NCBI GenBank assembly: GCA_019637435.1
Contig: JAHBVO010000002.1
Coordinates: 248,001 to 312,000 of the forward strand
Source: Candidatus Obscuribacterales bacterium
Lineage (GTDB): Bacteria; Cyanobacteriota; Vampirovibrionia; Obscuribacterales; Obscuribacteraceae
Direction of reading: 5' to 3'
Length of the DNA stretch: 64,000 nucleotides
Below are positions 25,989-34,916 of the stretch, one piece after another (the first letter of the stretch is position 1; each line of letters begins with the position of its first letter). The notes under the pieces are model-generated. The model did no database searches. It saw nothing but the letters and a program-made list of their open reading frames with translations, and was not told the origin of the DNA. The position numbers were made by a program, and so were the translations under genes.

Positions 25989-27707
25989 CTATTGCATGGA
26001 AGGCGGCTTAGCCAGATTGATTCCGGCGCCGGATTTCTGCGCCCGATCGCGAGCCCGATCTGCTTCAGCCAGCAAAGCTCCCATGTCGCCGGCGTCATCC
26101 GGATAGCATGCGATGCCGATCGAAACGGCGAGACTGGTTGATTTGTCGCCGGATTGCAATCCCGTACTGACTAAAGATTTCAACAAACGGTCTGCCCGCC
26201 GAGCGGTTTTATCCGCGACCATGCCAGGAAGAATCACGGCAAAGTCAAAATTGTCGTAGTGCGCGACAATTCCTTTAAAATTGCAGGCTTCATCTATACG
26301 CCAGGCCAGCTCTTGAACTTGAGCCGGCGTCAATTCCTTTTTCTCTTTCTCTCCTGCCGGTTGAACTTCCATTACCATTACGGAAAGTGGCGTTTCATGC
26401 GAACATCGGACGAGTTCCGTCAAGAGCAGAAGAAAGGCGGAGTAACTATAGATTCCGGTTCTCTTTTCAAGAAGCCCACTCTTAGCCGATTCTGCTAAGG
26501 CCGGATCAAAAGCTTTGCCGTGCATGACACGATCTTTGCTCGGCTTTTTGATCGAGGCGAGTTTAATCAAATTGCACCTGAGCAGATCCGCAACGATCGG
26601 AACCCACTGACTGCGGGTCAATCCAAGCGCGCTGATGATGTCCTCGAGTGTTTTTTGTCCATCAACGGCCAGGTAAAACTGTTTCAGTTTGTCCGGGCTC
26701 AAAGTAGCGCCTTGACTTATTTCGTGTTCGAATTCAGCTTCGCTCAAGGTCGGTCTGGAGCGCCCCAGAATGGTCGCCATGCGAATTCCGGCTTGGGTTA
26801 AGTATGTGGTGTTGTCGTGTAGTAAGACGCCTTCGAGGATTATTGTGTCGAGCGGCCTGATGATTGTTTTCTCGTCTGTCCTGAGCCGAGGTTCGAATTC
26901 AAAGTCGCCTTCCAGCCAGCAAATCACCTGCAATAGACAATCTTCACCTGTCCCCCGCGTGCCTATCGCATGTACTGGTGCGCCATTTTCGAAGTAAATG
27001 TCTGCCCAGATCGTATGCCGTTTTACCTTCAGTCTGCCGGACATAGAGCCTAAGCCGATCGACTGAAGCAAATTCGTGATGTGAACTAGTGTGAGATTGC
27101 CTTTGAGAGTTTCTTCTTGAGGAGTTAGTACCACATCGCCGTCGAATCGAATGCTGATGCTATCGAATGTCTGTGCGAGCTGCTGTGCTCGCACGCGCTG
27201 TTTCTCCTTATGATCGTTGAAGCTTGGTATGGCGTTGAATGTATTCATGCCATCAGCGATGGTGGCAGCTTCCAGATCCTCGCCGAGTGAAACCAATATG
27301 GCGTCGTAGACCTTCAGCGTGTTATCGGTTATTTGAGTCCACAGTTCGCGAGATTTGCCCTCCGGACCAAGGAGCATCTGCCACTCACAAGACTTGCCAG
27401 TGGGAGAAACATGCTTCACCGCAAGCGTAAAGTATTTGCCTTCCGGTGAGGTCCACGCATAATTGAAACTGACGCCACTCTCCTTCGAGGCCTGGGTCAG
27501 AAAGTTTTTAATGTCGTTTATGCTCGGTCTTTCGGAGAGCTGTCTCACCCTCTGTTGACCGCCCGAATTTGTCAGCATGCTGCTAACTGCTACGTCTGAA
27601 GGACTGTCATAAGCATTGTACCCGTAGGATTTAGTCCTAGTAACGCTTTTCCCTCTTTTCTTCCGGCTTTCTGAAGGCTGGCGCCTGCCAGACTGGGTTG
27701 TGATCAA
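25989..27707 (-). CDS. DUF4388 (PATAN) protein with degenerate GGDEF domain
   Basis: A 572-residue protein. The likely TTG start at 27705-27707 overlaps the stop of the histidine kinase gene (a TTGA junction). Residues about 200-310 match DUF4388/PATAN, with LTLVHITNLLQSIGLGSMSG then GRLKVKR and an LLQVICWLEGDFEFEP segment. The C-terminal part, about 430-565, has GGDEF-domain features such as VSIGIACYPDDAGDMGALLAEADRA. The signature loop reads YDNFDFAVILPG in place of the GGDEF motif, so diguanylate cyclase activity is unlikely. PATAN proteins occur in cyanobacterial and other signalling proteins. Genetic coupling to the kinase suggests it acts in that pathway, perhaps as a nucleotide sensor or adaptor. 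Confidence 0.85.
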   Translation of the reverse strand: MITTQSGRRQPSESRKKRGKSVTRTKSYGYNAYDSPSDVAVSSMLTNSGGQQRVRQLSERPSINDIKNFLTQASKESGVSFNYAWTSPEGKYFTLAVKHVSPTGKSCEWQMLLGPEGKSRELWTQITDNTLKVYDAILVSLGEDLEAATIADGMNTFNAIPSFNDHKEKQRVRAQQLAQTFDSISIRFDGDVVLTPQEETLKGNLTLVHITNLLQSIGLGSMSGRLKVKRHTIWADIYFENGAPVHAIGTRGTGEDCLLQVICWLEGDFEFEPRLRTDEKTIIRPLDTIILEGVLLHDNTTYLTQAGIRMATILGRSRPTLSEAEFEHEISQGATLSPDKLKQFYLAVDGQKTLEDIISALGLTRSQWVPIVADLLRCNLIKLASIKKPSKDRVMHGKAFDPALAESAKSGLLEKRTGIYSYSAFLLLLTELVRCSHETPLSVMVMEVQPAGEKEKKELTPAQVQELAWRIDEACNFKGIVAHYDNFDFAVILPGMVADKTARRADRLLKSLVSTGLQSGDKSTSLAVSIGIACYPDDAGDMGALLAEADRARDRAQKSGAGINLAKPPSMQ

Positions 27708-29107
27708 GTTGTGATGGATGATATTTTCTCGGGCACTGAGCTTATCTCTTGCGATTTTCTCAGGCGCACATAGAATTGACTGCCGATGTTTTCTCTTGAG
27801 CTGAAACCGATTGCGCCCATTTGCGCGTCAATCAGGGACTTGCATATTGATAAGCCCAAGCCACTGCCCTGCTGCTCAGCATGGGTTTCTCCCTGACGGA
27901 ACGGCTCGAATATTCGGGCCTGGTCCTGTTCGCTGATTCCACAGCCCTTGTCAATCACGCGGATCTCAACATTTGTAGAACCGATTTCTCGAACTTCAAT
28001 GTCAATGGAGGAGTTGGCCGATGAGAATTTGATAGCGTTCGACAGCAGATTGACGATGACCTGCACAAGCTTCTCTTCGTCAGCCATCACTGATAGCGCA
28101 GATTGACTAAATCGAATCTCGATTCCTTTGAAATCGGAAAAACCAGCCACACTTTCGACCGCGTTAGTGAGGACTTTGTGGACGGAGACTGGGACCAGTT
28201 GTAGAGCAACAGTTCCCGAAGAAAGCTTTTCAAAGTTTAGAAGGTCGTTGGTCAGGCGGTTTAAACGTTCGATTGCGATCTCGGACTTCCGGACTCGCTG
28301 TATGCCCGTTTCACTAATTGTCCCGTAGATTCCTTCCGACAACGAATTTAGAGTTGCCAGAACGGTATTCAATGGAGTCTTTAGATCGTGGCTTACCATG
28401 CTGAGGAACTGATGTTCTCGCTCGCGTGTCTTTTGAATTGCATCGGTCATGTCTCTAAAGACTTTGTCTACCTCATTTATCTCGTCATTGCCTGAAGGAG
28501 GTGGTAGAAGTTCTTTGCCTTCTGTAAAACGCTCTCCATTAGCCACTAAAACGCGCAGTCTCGATGCGAAGTGCAATGAGAAATAGTAGATTAGAAGAAC
28601 GCAGACGAGAACGTTCAACGTCAGAGCAAGTCCGATCATCCTGTGAATGTTTTGCTCGGCATCCTCGAAGCTTGGCGCCTTATCCGGCGCGAGGCTGGCT
28701 TCTTCCTCTGCTAGTAGACGTTGGACATACATCTTCAGATCAATTCGTCGTTTATATTCGTTTGAATTGGCACCACCTGTGGTGGTTGTTGCTGCTGTTG
28801 CGAATGCGGTTTCAAACCGCTTCAAATCTTCAATCTGCTCGTTGTACTTTGATGACGAGCGCATAGGTCTCTGGAGTTTTGCTGTTAGAAACGCTAGCTC
28901 TTGAGAGGGAACGTTTTCCTGCTCCAGCTTTGAAATCAAGCGTTGCCCGCCAATCAAGATGCGCGCAGTGCGTTCCGATGCGCGTTTTAAGGTCCGCGTT
29001 TGTTGCCAGAGCGATTCGAGCACTACTACAAACAGCACCTGAAACACGAGGGGAACCGCTACGAGTAGCAGCACTTTATGCACCATCTTTATTCGCGGCA
29101 TCGTCAT
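27704..29107 (-). CDS. Membrane sensor histidine kinase
   Basis: With the ATG at 29107 the protein has 467 residues; a TTG at 29149 would add 14. It has a transmembrane helix at about 9-33, an outer sensor region of about 120 residues, a second helix at about 158-180 and a HAMP linker. The HisKA motif is VSHDLKTPLN with phospho-acceptor His240. The ATPase domain carries the N-box (LLSNAIKFSS), G1 (DKGCGISEQD), F box (IFEPF) and G2 (GSGLGLSICKSL). All key residues are present, so it should autophosphorylate and pass phosphate to a response regulator. The nearest regulator gene, 30177-30848, is on the same strand but separated by a plus-strand tadC-like gene. The downstream DUF4388 gene is translationally coupled. 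Confidence 0.92.
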   Translation of the reverse strand: MTMPRIKMVHKVLLLVAVPLVFQVLFVVVLESLWQQTRTLKRASERTARILIGGQRLISKLEQENVPSQELAFLTAKLQRPMRSSSKYNEQIEDLKRFETAFATAATTTTGGANSNEYKRRIDLKMYVQRLLAEEEASLAPDKAPSFEDAEQNIHRMIGLALTLNVLVCVLLIYYFSLHFASRLRVLVANGERFTEGKELLPPPSGNDEINEVDKVFRDMTDAIQKTREREHQFLSMVSHDLKTPLNTVLATLNSLSEGIYGTISETGIQRVRKSEIAIERLNRLTNDLLNFEKLSSGTVALQLVPVSVHKVLTNAVESVAGFSDFKGIEIRFSQSALSVMADEEKLVQVIVNLLSNAIKFSSANSSIDIEVREIGSTNVEIRVIDKGCGISEQDQARIFEPFRQGETHAEQQGSGLGLSICKSLIDAQMGAIGFSSRENIGSQFYVRLRKSQEISSVPEKISSITT

Positions 29108-29234
29108 ATGCCAGTTATGCCCCGCCGCTGTTTTTTCTCTCTTCTGCAAATTTTCAACAATTGCTCAACACGGTTTCCATATATTCTGCCTATCGTCGAA
29201 GTAGTTATAGCCAGCGTTTTCCGCGGGGTTTGCT

Positions 29235-30161
29235 ATGTCGATTTCAGTTGTTGCAATTCTTACTTTCGCTTGTATTACGGCCGCCGGTTTACTTGTCTTG
29301 AAACCGCTGGTAGCTCAGTATGTGCATTCATATTCAGTTCGAGTTCGCGCGCGCCGCGATGACGATCTAAGCTCCGCGGAGAAGCCAAAAGATTCTCGAC
29401 TACTGAGCATTTTAAAAGTGGCAGGGCAGCTCACTCTGAGCGCTTTTCCGAATCTTGCCGATCGGCGAGCGGTTGCTCTTTTAACGATGGCTAATTATAG
29501 AACACCGGATCACCTCGCCATGTTTACCGGTATTCGCGCTTCCAGTTCCCTCAGTATCCTTCTGCTCGGGTTGCTCGCTGCCGCCGGTAATCCAATCAAT
29601 CTGGTATTAGCTATTCCAGCCGCAGTAGTCGCCTGGTTACTTCCCAATTTCTTTTTATCGATGCGCGTTACGAAGCGGAAAGACCAGATTTTGCGCGAGC
29701 TGCCAATCATCATAGATTTGATGGTCGTATGCGCTCAAGCCGGTCTTGGATTGCTTCAGGGGTTGGATCGCATATCGAGCGAGGTTGATGAATCGTGTCC
29801 GACTCTAACACAAGAAATTAAACAGATGATCAACGATATAAAATTGTTTGCCAAATCTGCGCCGTTTGCATTGCGTGAAATGGGAGAACGGTGCGGTGTT
29901 GATGAGTTGATTAATCTGGCTTCCGCACTCATTGCTGCCGAGGCGAAGGGAGCGGACATCAGTTATCCGCTGCAACAGCAAGGTGCCGCGTTGAGGGATC
30001 GATTGAAGCGCAAAAAGGAGGAAGAGGCTGGGAAAGTGCCGGTGAAGATGGTGCCTGTGATCATGATATTTATTATGCCGCTGATTCTAGCTCCGATGCT
30101 TGGACCCGCGGTCGTCGTAATCGTGGACACCATGCGGCCTATACTGGAGAATTTGAAGTGA
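29235..30161 (+). CDS. tadC: TadC-like type II secretion F-domain protein
   Basis: A 308-residue membrane protein. It has an N-terminal span, then a cytoplasmic region with DRRAVALLTMANYRTPDHLA. A pair of spans follows (SSSLSILLLGLLAAAG and LVLAIPAAVVAWLLPNFFL), then the F-domain core with LRELPIIIDLMVVCAQAGLGL and a final span after KVPVKMVPVIMIFIMPLIL. This is the TadC layout, an inner-membrane platform protein of Tad/Flp pilus systems. TadC normally sits beside TadB and the CpaF ATPase. Neither is here, so the gene is an orphan in this window. It lies between a histidine kinase and a response regulator and converges with the latter. Confidence 0.85.
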   Translation: MSISVVAILTFACITAAGLLVLKPLVAQYVHSYSVRVRARRDDDLSSAEKPKDSRLLSILKVAGQLTLSAFPNLADRRAVALLTMANYRTPDHLAMFTGIRASSSLSILLLGLLAAAGNPINLVLAIPAAVVAWLLPNFFLSMRVTKRKDQILRELPIIIDLMVVCAQAGLGLLQGLDRISSEVDESCPTLTQEIKQMINDIKLFAKSAPFALREMGERCGVDELINLASALIAAEAKGADISYPLQQQGAALRDRLKRKKEEEAGKVPVKMVPVIMIFIMPLILAPMLGPAVVVIVDTMRPILENLK

Positions 30162-30176
30162 GATCTGAACTTGATT

Positions 30177-30848
30177 CTACGGCTCGAATCTGTATCCGAC
30201 ACCATGGACGGTGACAATCATATTTTTATCACCGTTTTTCCCTAGTTTGTTTCGCAATCGCGTAATGTACGATCGAATCGTGTCCGGCGACGCTTCCGAA
30301 TCACTTGCCCAAACCCGTTGAATGAGTGCTTCGGCACTGAATACCTTTCCTGGGTTTCGCGCAAAAAACAAGAGTAGCGAAAATTCTTTTGGAAGGAACG
30401 GCACCTCGTTATCGTCCTTTAAAACTCTATGTTCGTCCGGGTATATTTTCAGATTACTAATTTCCAGACATCCATCATTGACTGACAGGTTTCTTCGGAG
30501 CTGTGCCTTTACACGCATTGACAGTTCTCGCATGTTGAACGGTTTAGTCAGGTAGTCATCGGCACCAGCGTCAAAACCAAGTTCCTTGTCGTCAATAGTT
30601 TTGTTGCCCGTAAGCATTATGATTGGAGCTTTTCCACCCTGGCGGCGAAATGTTCGCGCCACATCTATTCCGCTCACTCCCGGCAGATTTAAATCTAGAA
30701 TCAGCAAATCGTATTCGCCGCTGCGCAGATAGTGCAATGCTGAAGGACCATCGTTCGCGATGTCCACTAAATAGTCTTGCGCGACAAGCCAGTCTCGCAC
30801 AGCGTCTGCAAAATCCTTTTGGTCTTCGACTAGCAACAGTTTTGTCAC
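30177..30848 (-). CDS. OmpR/PhoB-family response regulator
   Basis: A 223-residue DNA-binding regulator. Translation probably starts at the GTG at 30848, with GGAGG six bases upstream. The receiver domain has the acidic pair VEDQ at its start, phospho-acceptor Asp52 in LLILDLNLPG, Thr80 and Lys102 in LTKPFN. The C-terminal winged helix (about 130-222) ends in the family signature IRSYITRLRNKLGK with TVHGVGYRF. All functional residues are present. It is the likely partner of the histidine kinase at 27704-29107, although tadC intervenes on the other strand. A terminator at 30888-30909 insulates it from the upstream LysM gene. Confidence 0.93.
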   Translation of the reverse strand: MTKLLLVEDQKDFADAVRDWLVAQDYLVDIANDGPSALHYLRSGEYDLLILDLNLPGVSGIDVARTFRRQGGKAPIIMLTGNKTIDDKELGFDAGADDYLTKPFNMRELSMRVKAQLRRNLSVNDGCLEISNLKIYPDEHRVLKDDNEVPFLPKEFSLLLFFARNPGKVFSAEALIQRVWASDSEASPDTIRSYITRLRNKLGKNGDKNMIVTVHGVGYRFEP

Positions 30849-30887
30849 GGCTCGCCTCCAGTTCTGAATACTTTATCACTCAACTCG

Positions 30888-30909
30888 AAAAATCACCGCT
30901 GCGGGTGAT
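30888..30909 (-). terminator. Rho-independent terminator after the LysM gene
   Basis: Read on the minus strand, ATCACC-CGCAGC-GGTGAT forms a 6-bp stem (bases 30909 to 30892) followed by a run of T (30892-30888). It lies after the LysM gene stop and before the response-regulator start, so it probably ends LysM transcription. Confidence 0.6.
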
Positions 30910-31031
30910 CGTTGAATGCGTGCCGACAAAAGATTTTTCAAGAATTCACGCTCAGAACGTAGCAATTCTTGGTTCCATTACCCTAATTTTCGCGCCGAGT
31001 TTGGCCAATCCACACTTGGAAAACCTATTTT

Positions 31032-31094
31032 AGAGCCAGAACCACCGCTAAATCAGGCTCCTCTTTTGGAAGAGTAGCACTGCCAGCGGTGGCT
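31032..31094. other. Nested hairpin structure beside the LysM stop
   Basis: CCACCGCT (31041-31048) pairs with AGCGGTGG (31084-31091), and an inner hairpin CTCTT-TTGG-AAGAG lies at 31060-31073. GAGCC (31032-31036) could add to the outer stem with GGCTC after a bulge. A run of five T follows at 31099-31103 on the plus strand. It may be a terminator or a small structured RNA. Confidence 0.45.
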
Positions 31095-31119
31095 CAACGT
31101 TTTTGTTTCCGGTGGTCGA

Positions 31120-32553
31120 TTAGAAGCGGAGTGATATACCGAGACTGTTGCCTCTGCCACGATTTCCGCCCCAATTATTACCGTATCCATAATCGTTCAT
31201 ATACGGCATACGTCCGTTCATAAACCGTCTGCCCTGATTGAGCATCAAATCAATCGCAAATCTTCCATTGTTGTTGCGGCAGTTGCGATCGTAACGGTCA
31301 TAGCGGTCATAACGATCGTAGCGGTCGTAGCGATCATAACGACCGGAGTTTCTGTAGTCGCCGAAGCATCCATCATTCACGTACGGCGGTAACTGCGGTC
31401 TATATTGAGGTTCATAGCGGTCGTAACGATCATAGCGATCTTGTCTGTATGGAGGGCGCGAATAGCCCCAGTCGTCTCCCCTCTCTATCACGACAACAGG
31501 AGGCTGATTCCGTTGCGGGATGTATTCCGGCCGTCCTTCGTAGTAGGGCGGCGCTTCCGGTTGTCTGCGCACCACAGGTGGTGGTCCGTCTTGCCGGCCT
31601 TGATAGATATTTACCGTGTCGGCCTGGTTTATATAAACACCATCGCGACCATGTGTGTGCGCCGGTCTTCTTTGTTCCGGAGGAAGCACCTCAGCTCTCG
31701 GCGGTGCCGGACGAGGCGGCTCGGCTGGAACCGGAGCTTCCGTTCTCGGTGGCGCTGGCGGCAGTGGTTCCGCCGGTGCTTCGCCAGGCTGATGGCGAGG
31801 AATTGTCAGCGTCCAGCCGGACTTAATGAAGTGGTTGTTGCAGCTCAAAGATGGGTATCTGTTGCTGTTGAGCGAAACAATCTGTTGAACTTCGGCTTCG
31901 ATAGCCTTTCTATCGTGTGCCATGCCGGAGCCGCGCAGATTTCGTTCAGCAATTGCCGAGAGGCTGTCACCATATTCGACCTTGTATCGGCCGGTTTCAT
32001 TCACCTCAATCCCCAGACCTCGGCGCTGATCGGAAACTGCTTTCCACTGACGTCCGTGCTCGGTTTCGTATTTGAAATCCGGTCTGAAGTCGCAATTGCC
32101 CTTATCTTCGACGCCCTCGGCTGGGGCGGGAACTCCGGGCGGCACAATCTCTTGTGGCTTGCCCGATGTATCCGGTTGAACGGGCGCACCAGGCGCCACG
32201 GGAACCGTGCCTTCCGGCGGCACTGCCGCGGGGGCGGTCGGTTCATCGACTTTCCCAGTCGTATTATCGCCTACGTCTATTGCAGATGATGGAGCCGCCG
32301 GAGGAGCGACTTCTGCTCCCGGAGGTAAGGCCTGCCGCTCTTGCGTCTGCGCAGGAGGTTTTACTTCAGCTGCGGGGGCTTGAGTTGTATCCGGAACCGC
32401 TACCGCGCCTGGCGGTGGAACGTCGGTTGAGACAGTTGGCTGGTCAGCGGTTTTAGCTGCCGGAGGTCCCGTCATGATCGAGTCATATAAGGAACTGTCT
32501 GGAGCCTGTGTTCCCTGATTCTTAGCTACTTCTACGTTGTTTTCCAAAGACAT
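31120..32553 (-). CDS. LysM-domain Pro-rich protein with RYD repeats
   Basis: A 477-residue protein. The first 150 residues are Pro/Ala/Val-rich and look disordered. A LysM domain follows at about 190-255, starting YKVEYGDSLSAIAERNLRG and ending WTLTIP. It has an insert around a Cys-containing segment. LysM binds peptidoglycan or chitin-type glycans. After a second Pro-rich stretch, the C-terminus contains tandem Tyr-Asp-Arg repeats (about seven), then a basic, Asn/Gly-rich end. No signal peptide is apparent at the chosen ATG (MSLENNVEVAKNQ), which is odd for a wall-binding protein. Export may be by another route, or the protein may be intracellular. A terminator follows at 30888-30909. Confidence 0.8.
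   Translation of the reverse strand: MSLENNVEVAKNQGTQAPDSSLYDSIMTGPPAAKTADQPTVSTDVPPPGAVAVPDTTQAPAAEVKPPAQTQERQALPPGAEVAPPAAPSSAIDVGDNTTGKVDEPTAPAAVPPEGTVPVAPGAPVQPDTSGKPQEIVPPGVPAPAEGVEDKGNCDFRPDFKYETEHGRQWKAVSDQRRGLGIEVNETGRYKVEYGDSLSAIAERNLRGSGMAHDRKAIEAEVQQIVSLNSNRYPSLSCNNHFIKSGWTLTIPRHQPGEAPAEPLPPAPPRTEAPVPAEPPRPAPPRAEVLPPEQRRPAHTHGRDGVYINQADTVNIYQGRQDGPPPVVRRQPEAPPYYEGRPEYIPQRNQPPVVVIERGDDWGYSRPPYRQDRYDRYDRYEPQYRPQLPPYVNDGCFGDYRNSGRYDRYDRYDRYDRYDRYDRNCRNNNGRFAIDLMLNQGRRFMNGRMPYMNDYGYGNNWGGNRGRGNSLGISLRF
31286..31345 (-). repeat. 9-base tandem repeat coding for Tyr-Asp-Arg
   Basis: Six consecutive variants of CGRTCRTAR on the plus strand (CGATCGTAA, CGGTCATAG, CGGTCATAA, CGATCGTAG, CGGTCGTAG, CGATCATAA) run from 31286 to 31339, with a weaker seventh. 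A shorter block of the same unit lies at 31418-31444. Differences are mostly synonymous, so selection seems to act on the peptide. Confidence 0.85.
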
Positions 32554-32795
32554 AATATCGATGAGCCCCGTGAGTGAGTCGGTGAGCAGTGCGCTTGCCT
32601 TGACAGTGCGTTGCGAGTGAATTTTTCAAGGCAATATCAGTAGTTTCCTGAGTGTAGCCAAGGGTGGCCGACTAGCCAATGGGGAAATTCCCATCCCCGC
32701 CGGATCTTTGCGGATGATTAAGAGAGTCGAATTGCTGAGCCGCCTCAAGGCGCAGGAGCGTATCATTTGAGACTCTGAAGTTCTGAGGTGTATTT
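32554..32795 (+). promoter_or_regulatory. Leader region of ribE
   Basis: This 242-base divergent region must hold promoters for ribE and the LysM gene. It contains a near-palindrome around ATGGGGAAATTCCCAT (32679-32694 region) and a short hairpin CGCC-TCAA-GGCG closer to ribE. FMN riboswitches often precede riboflavin genes, and the GAAATTCCC piece is reminiscent. The GGCGGT and AAGCCCGCGA-type cores are not recognisable, so I do not call one. The ribosome site GAGGTG lies just before the ATG at 32796. Confidence 0.35.
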
Positions 32796-33464
32796 ATGTT
32801 TTCCGGAATCGTTGAGGCCGTTGGAGTCGTAGATAAGGTTGTCGACGCGGGTGGCGGTTTGAAGTTCAGAATAAACTGCCCGCAGATCCTCGCCGATGCT
32901 CAGATGGGCGAGTCTATCGCCGTCAACGGCACGTGCCTCACTGTAATCGAATATACAGAGGAATGGTTCGACGTTGAAGTCACTCAGGAGACGCTGCGGT
33001 GCACGACCCTGGGCACGCTCAAGGAAAAACAGAAGGTCAACCTCGAAAAGGCTTTGAAGGTATCAGACCGGCTGGGTGGACACATGGTGACCGGTCACGT
33101 TGATACGGTCGGTCACGTAGGAGCGATTACTGAGGATGGCTTCTCGAAGATAATGAAGTTCACTCTTGATGGAAAGTGGGCGCCATTTTTTGTCAAAAAA
33201 GGTTCTGTAACGGTTGAGGGCGTCTCGCTCACCGTTGCAGACTGCGGCGGGCTTAGCAACAATTCATCTAATGCCGGCAAAGATGGAGAGTTCTGGTTCA
33301 CCGTTGCTCTAATCCCTCACACAATGGACGTTACGACGCTGGGAACCATTCAGGTGGGCGACCCGGTCAATGTCGAAACAGATGTTATCGCTCGATACGT
33401 AGTTCGTTTGCTCGGAGATAGCTATCTGGAAAACCTTAATAAAGAGAGAGAATCTGTACTCTAA
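32796..33464 (+). CDS. ribE: Riboflavin synthase alpha subunit
   Basis: This enzyme converts two molecules of 6,7-dimethyl-8-ribityllumazine into riboflavin and a pyrimidine. The 222 residues match the family. The protein begins with the invariant MFSGIVEAVG. It is built of two lumazine-binding repeats, the second opening at about residue 96 with GGHMVTGHVDTVG. Motifs SIAVNGTCLTV and GSVTVEGVSLTV, one per repeat, contribute substrate contacts. ribBA follows after 92 bases, so the two probably form a riboflavin operon. ribD and ribH are not in the window. Confidence 0.96.
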   Translation: MFSGIVEAVGVVDKVVDAGGGLKFRINCPQILADAQMGESIAVNGTCLTVIEYTEEWFDVEVTQETLRCTTLGTLKEKQKVNLEKALKVSDRLGGHMVTGHVDTVGHVGAITEDGFSKIMKFTLDGKWAPFFVKKGSVTVEGVSLTVADCGGLSNNSSNAGKDGEFWFTVALIPHTMDVTTLGTIQVGDPVNVETDVIARYVVRLLGDSYLENLNKERESVL

Positions 33465-33556
33465 ATGGATATTCAAAGTTAGACTTTTGATGTCAAGTCG
33501 GCAATCAGCGCCGACGCGCTCAGCGCAGACTCGGATCCGCAAATAGAGGGAATCAC

Positions 33557-34870
33557 ATGGTCTCGGAATCGCAGGACAACAGCACTGACTTCAACACGGT
33601 AGAAGAGGCTCTCACAGACATTGCTCAGGGAAAGTTTGTAATCGTAGCCGATGATGAAGGGCGAGAGAACGAAGGCGACCTCATCTGTGCCGCAGAGCTT
33701 ATCACCCCGGCGATGATGAACTTCATGGTGAGCGAGGCAAAAGGATTCGTTTGTCTCACGATGACGAAAGACCACGCCAAACGTCTCAACTTGCCGATGA
33801 TGGTCGAGCATAACACCGAGGCTCTGAGCACCGCGTTTACAGTAACTATTGATGCTGACCCTAAATATGGTGTCACGACAGGAATCAGCGCTTACGATCG
33901 CGCAACGACGATTCGTGTTGCTGTGGATCCCAACGCTGTTGAATCTGACTTGCGACGTCCGGGACACATCTCTCCTCTGGTTGCGCGGGAAGGCGGTGTT
34001 CTCCGCCGAGCCGGTCACACGGAGGCTGCTTGCGATCTGGCTCGCCTGGCTGGTCTGACTCCAGCTGGAGTAATATGCGAAATTCTCCACACTGATGGAA
34101 CCATGGCGCGAGTGCCGCAGTTGCGAGAGTTCGCTAAGAAACACGACATCAAGTTTATAACCATCGCTCAGTTGATCGCTTATCGGTTGGAACGCGAGCG
34201 TTTCGTGGTTCGTGAAGCTAAAGCTGTTTTCCCATCGGCTTTTGGCGAATTCACAGTTTACGGTTACAGAAACACACTCGACGGCCAGGAGCACATTGCC
34301 TTCGTGAAGGGCGATGTGGAAAACCAGGAGGACGTTCTCATTCGCGTTCACTCCGAATGCTTGACCGGCGATGTCTTCGCCAGTCTGCGTTGCGATTGCG
34401 GACCGCAGCTTGAAGCGGCGATGGCAATGATTGCTAAAGAGGAACGCGGTGTTCTCATTTATCTAAGACAAGAAGGTCGTGGTATTGGTTTGCTCAATAA
34501 AATCAAAGCCTACGCCTTGCAAGACACGGGCCAAGACACTGTTCAAGCGAATGAATCATTAGGATTCAAACCCGATTTGAGAGATTATGGTGTCGGCGCT
34601 CAGATGCTTGCCGATCTCGGACTGACTTCCGTCAGATTGATAACAAACAATCCGCGCAAGATTGTTGGACTGGAAGGATATGGTTTGATCGTCAAAGATC
34701 GAGTCACACTGCCGCCCGCCTGCAACAGCCACAACCTGGGTTACTTGCTGACCAAGAAAGAGAAGATGGGTCACTGGCTCGAAAATCTGGAAGCGTCGTC
34801 GGTAAACGGGGGCGACGAACAAACCGAGGGAAAGCCCTCGAAGCACAAAATTAAGGCGGCCGCGAAATAG
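33557..34870 (+). CDS. ribBA: Bifunctional DHBP synthase / GTP cyclohydrolase II
   Basis: A 437-residue fusion that makes both precursors of lumazine. The N-terminal half (about 1-205) converts ribulose 5-phosphate to 3,4-dihydroxy-2-butanone 4-phosphate. It has the acidic metal loop [11 protein letters not shown] and the RPGHISPL and [15 protein letters not shown] segments. The C-terminal half is GTP cyclohydrolase II, with the zinc-binding Cys cluster [14 protein letters not shown] and the catalytic [18 protein letters not shown] loop. The family is typical for cyanobacteria and many other bacteria. Both active sites look intact. A polar Lys-rich tail closes the protein. It lies downstream of ribE in the same direction. 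Confidence 0.96.
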   Translation: MVSESQDNSTDFNTVEEALTDIAQGKFVIVADDEGRENEGDLICAAELITPAMMNFMVSEAKGFVCLTMTKDHAKRLNLPMMVEHNTEALSTAFTVTIDADPKYGVTTGISAYDRATTIRVAVDPNAVESDLRRPGHISPLVAREGGVLRRAGHTEAACDLARLAGLTPAGVICEILHTDGTMARVPQLREFAKKHDIKFITIAQLIAYRLERERFVVREAKAVFPSAFGEFTVYGYRNTLDGQEHIAFVKGDVENQEDVLIRVHSECLTGDVFASLRCDCGPQLEAAMAMIAKEERGVLIYLRQEGRGIGLLNKIKAYALQDTGQDTVQANESLGFKPDLRDYGVGAQMLADLGLTSVRLITNNPRKIVGLEGYGLIVKDRVTLPPACNSHNLGYLLTKKEKMGHWLENLEASSVNGGDEQTEGKPSKHKIKAAAK

Positions 34871-34916
34871 TTTCCGCTAAATAGTTTCATTAGTAGTAGG
34901 TCGCGTTCGGCTGGCT

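Noticed and set aside
31286..31345. Direct repeats suggestive of a CRISPR array
   Set aside because: Units are 9 bases, contiguous without spacers, and lie inside a coding region in frame.
32554..32795. FMN riboswitch upstream of ribE
   Set aside because: Only a GAAATTCCC fragment fits; the other conserved cores were not found by eye.
33479..34351. Minus-strand open frame of 290 residues
   Set aside because: It is antisense to ribBA, whose sequence is certain; no independent support exists.
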